NCBI GenBank assembly: GCA_937884735.1
Contig: CAKZYI010000406.1
Location: forward strand, 1-7,409
Source of the DNA: an uncultured Pleurocapsa sp.
GTDB lineage: Bacteria > Cyanobacteriota > Cyanobacteriia > Cyanobacteriales > Xenococcaceae
Length of the DNA: 7,409 nt
Direction of reading: 5' to 3'
The notes below the pieces were generated by a model. That model was not told the DNA's origin. It ran no database searches and was given only the letters and a program-made list of their open reading frames with translations. A program made the translations under genes and the position numbers. Positions 6,876 through 7,409 of the stretch are shown here, piece after piece. The first letter of the stretch is position 1, and every line of letters starts with the position of its first letter.

Positions 6876-6882
6876 GATTTTT

Positions 6883-6887
6883 CTCCT
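6883..6887 (-). promoter_or_regulatory. Shine-Dalgarno AGGAG of the first ApcD-type gene
   Basis: AGGAG on the minus strand lies seven bases before the ATG at 6875-6873. It confirms this start and contrasts with the other cluster genes, where only apcE2 has even a weak AAGG. Confidence 0.75.
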
Positions 6888-6920
6888 AATTTTTAATTGT
6901 TTATGTTGTCTTGAAGTAAT

Positions 6921-7064
6921 TTAGTTACGGTTATCTGGATAGGTTTTACTGGCATAAATCCCAAAAAGTATTAGGAGTATAGCCAGTGCCAGCAATCCAG
7001 AAGCAATTCCCGTAGCGGTGGAGGCAAACTGCCCCTCACCATAGGCAAAATATTGTGGTGGCAT
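6921..7064 (-). CDS. Unrecognised 47-residue single-span membrane protein
   Basis: I do not recognise this protein. It reads MPPQYFAYGEGQFASTATGI, then one hydrophobic span at about residues 16-37 with a GxxxG helix-packing motif (G19, G23), then a short polar tail ending KTYPDNRN and TAA. The aromatic, Gly-rich N-terminus and single span are of the size and style of small photosystem subunits. It does not match the sequences I remember for PsbI, J, K, L, M, T, X, Y, Z, PsaI, J, M, X or PetG, L, M, N. It lies 26 bp after psbH2 and 45 bp before the first ApcD-type gene, on the same strand, so co-expression under far-red light is likely. No Shine-Dalgarno is seen: the leader carries two TTTGACT heptamers. 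An extra subunit of far-red photosystem II or a membrane contact for the core are guesses. Confidence 0.7.
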   Translation of the reverse strand: MPPQYFAYGEGQFASTATGIASGLLALAILLILFGIYASKTYPDNRN

Positions 7065-7070
7065 TTAACT

Positions 7071-7091
7071 TTTGACTTTTGACTTGTTACT
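7071..7091. repeat. Short heptamer array after psbH2
   Basis: Two exact TTTGACT units and a diverged TGTTACT occupy most of the 26-bp gap between psbH2 and the 47-residue gene. The last unit touches the psbH2 stop codon. Confidence 0.6.
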
Positions 7092-7306
7092 TAATTAAGG
7101 CTCGTCCAATCTACGTCCATTCCCTGAAGCATTATTGAGGAATTAACGATTTGGGTCATAATTAGCAGGAATAAACCAAATAAAATTATGATTCCTACCA
7201 TTATTGGTGTTGTTCCCCAACCACGAGTAACTCTTCCTGCCTCGGAGTTAATCGACCTAAAGAAATACTGTAGAGGGGCGGTTTTTTTTGAGGCGTATTG
7301 TGACAT
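7091..7306 (-). CDS. psbH2: Photosystem II subunit PsbH, FaRLiP paralog (PsbH2)
   Basis: PsbH is a small one-span subunit of photosystem II beside CP47, involved in PSII assembly and the acceptor side. The 71-residue product has the family core: NSEAGRVTRGWGTTPIMVG, a transmembrane helix at about 34-54, then QIVNSSIMLQGMDVDW. Usual cyanobacterial PsbH is about 64-67 residues. This one has a longer, basic N-terminus (MSQYASKKTAPLQYFF) and a TSLN end. The position next to far-red allophycocyanin genes supports the FaRLiP paralog rather than the housekeeping gene. The ATG at 7306 lies directly behind a heptamer array without a Shine-Dalgarno. A run of eight A (Lys-Lys codons) lies near the start of the gene. 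Confidence 0.88.
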   Translation of the reverse strand: MSQYASKKTAPLQYFFRSINSEAGRVTRGWGTTPIMVGIIILFGLFLLIMTQIVNSSIMLQGMDVDWTSLN

Positions 7307-7355
7307 TACTAATAACTAATGACTATTGACTAATGACTAATGACTAATGACTAAT
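7307..7355 (-). repeat. Heptamer array upstream of psbH2
   Basis: Seven units of the type CATTAGT run up to the psbH2 start codon. Reading from the right, the array also encodes the last residues (ISH) and the TAG stop of the partial frame that enters from the edge. Confidence 0.85.
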
Positions 7356-7409
7356 TATTAATATCTCAGCTTGACCTTTGGCTGTTAAGGCTTCTGGTTG
7401 TTTGCGACT
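7344..7409 (-). CDS. C-terminal tail of an unidentified protein, 3' partial end only
   Basis: From the right edge one minus-strand frame reads SRKQPEALTAKGQAEILIIS plus H and then TAG; the other two minus frames stop earlier. The spacing before psbH2 and the strand suit the preceding gene of the same operon. The piece is too short to identify. The polar, basic start (SRKQPEA) would suit the cytoplasmic tail of a CP47-type protein (psbB2), which usually ends with a similar TTRRK-like segment, but this is a guess. The final residues are written in heptamer repeat. Confidence 0.4.
   Translation of the reverse strand, partial: SRKQPEALTAKGQAEILIISH

Noticed and set aside
7307..7355. Tandem repeats as a CRISPR array
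   Set aside because: The units are 7 nt with no spacers; these are STRR heptamers.

Overview
This window comes from a cyanobacterium able to acclimate to far-red light. Eight copies of the HIP1 palindrome GCGATCGC, AT-rich DNA and arrays of degenerate heptamers point to a cyanobacterial chromosome. Three ApcD-type allophycocyanin alpha subunits, an ApcB paralog, a core-membrane linker with the VIPEDV motif of ApcE2 and a variant PsbH together identify one end of a far-red light photoacclimation (FaRLiP) cluster. The genus cannot be read from the sequence.

Positions 1-1708 (+ strand) hold two genes with no evident link to the cluster. The first is a 5'-truncated SpoU/TrmH-type rRNA/tRNA 2'-O-methyltransferase, followed by a hairpin. 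The second is a membrane-anchored diguanylate cyclase with a GGEEF site. A 197-bp gap (1709-1905) separates them from the convergent photosynthesis genes.

Positions 1906-7409 are all on the minus strand. In transcription order they are: a 21-codon C-terminal tail entering from the right edge; psbH2; an unrecognised 47-residue single-span membrane protein; an ApcD-type alpha subunit (likely apcD5); apcB2; a second ApcD-type gene (likely apcD2); apcE2; and a third ApcD-type gene (likely apcD3). The gaps are 18-330 bp, so one far-red-induced operon is plausible. The products would build a red-shifted two-cylinder allophycocyanin core (ApcE2 has two linker repeats) that feeds a photosystem II carrying alternative subunits.

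The main anomaly is an in-frame TAA at codon 198 of apcE2. It sits where the family has tyrosine, and the rest of the 796-codon frame is intact. A second theme is the repeats. Every gap in the minus-strand cluster except the one before apcD5 contains heptamer arrays. Two gaps share a nearly identical ~99-nt GC-rich block, and several C-termini and stop codons (apcE2, apcD2, and apparently apcD3) are written in repeat or insertion sequence. The unnamed 47-residue protein is the best candidate for an undescribed component.
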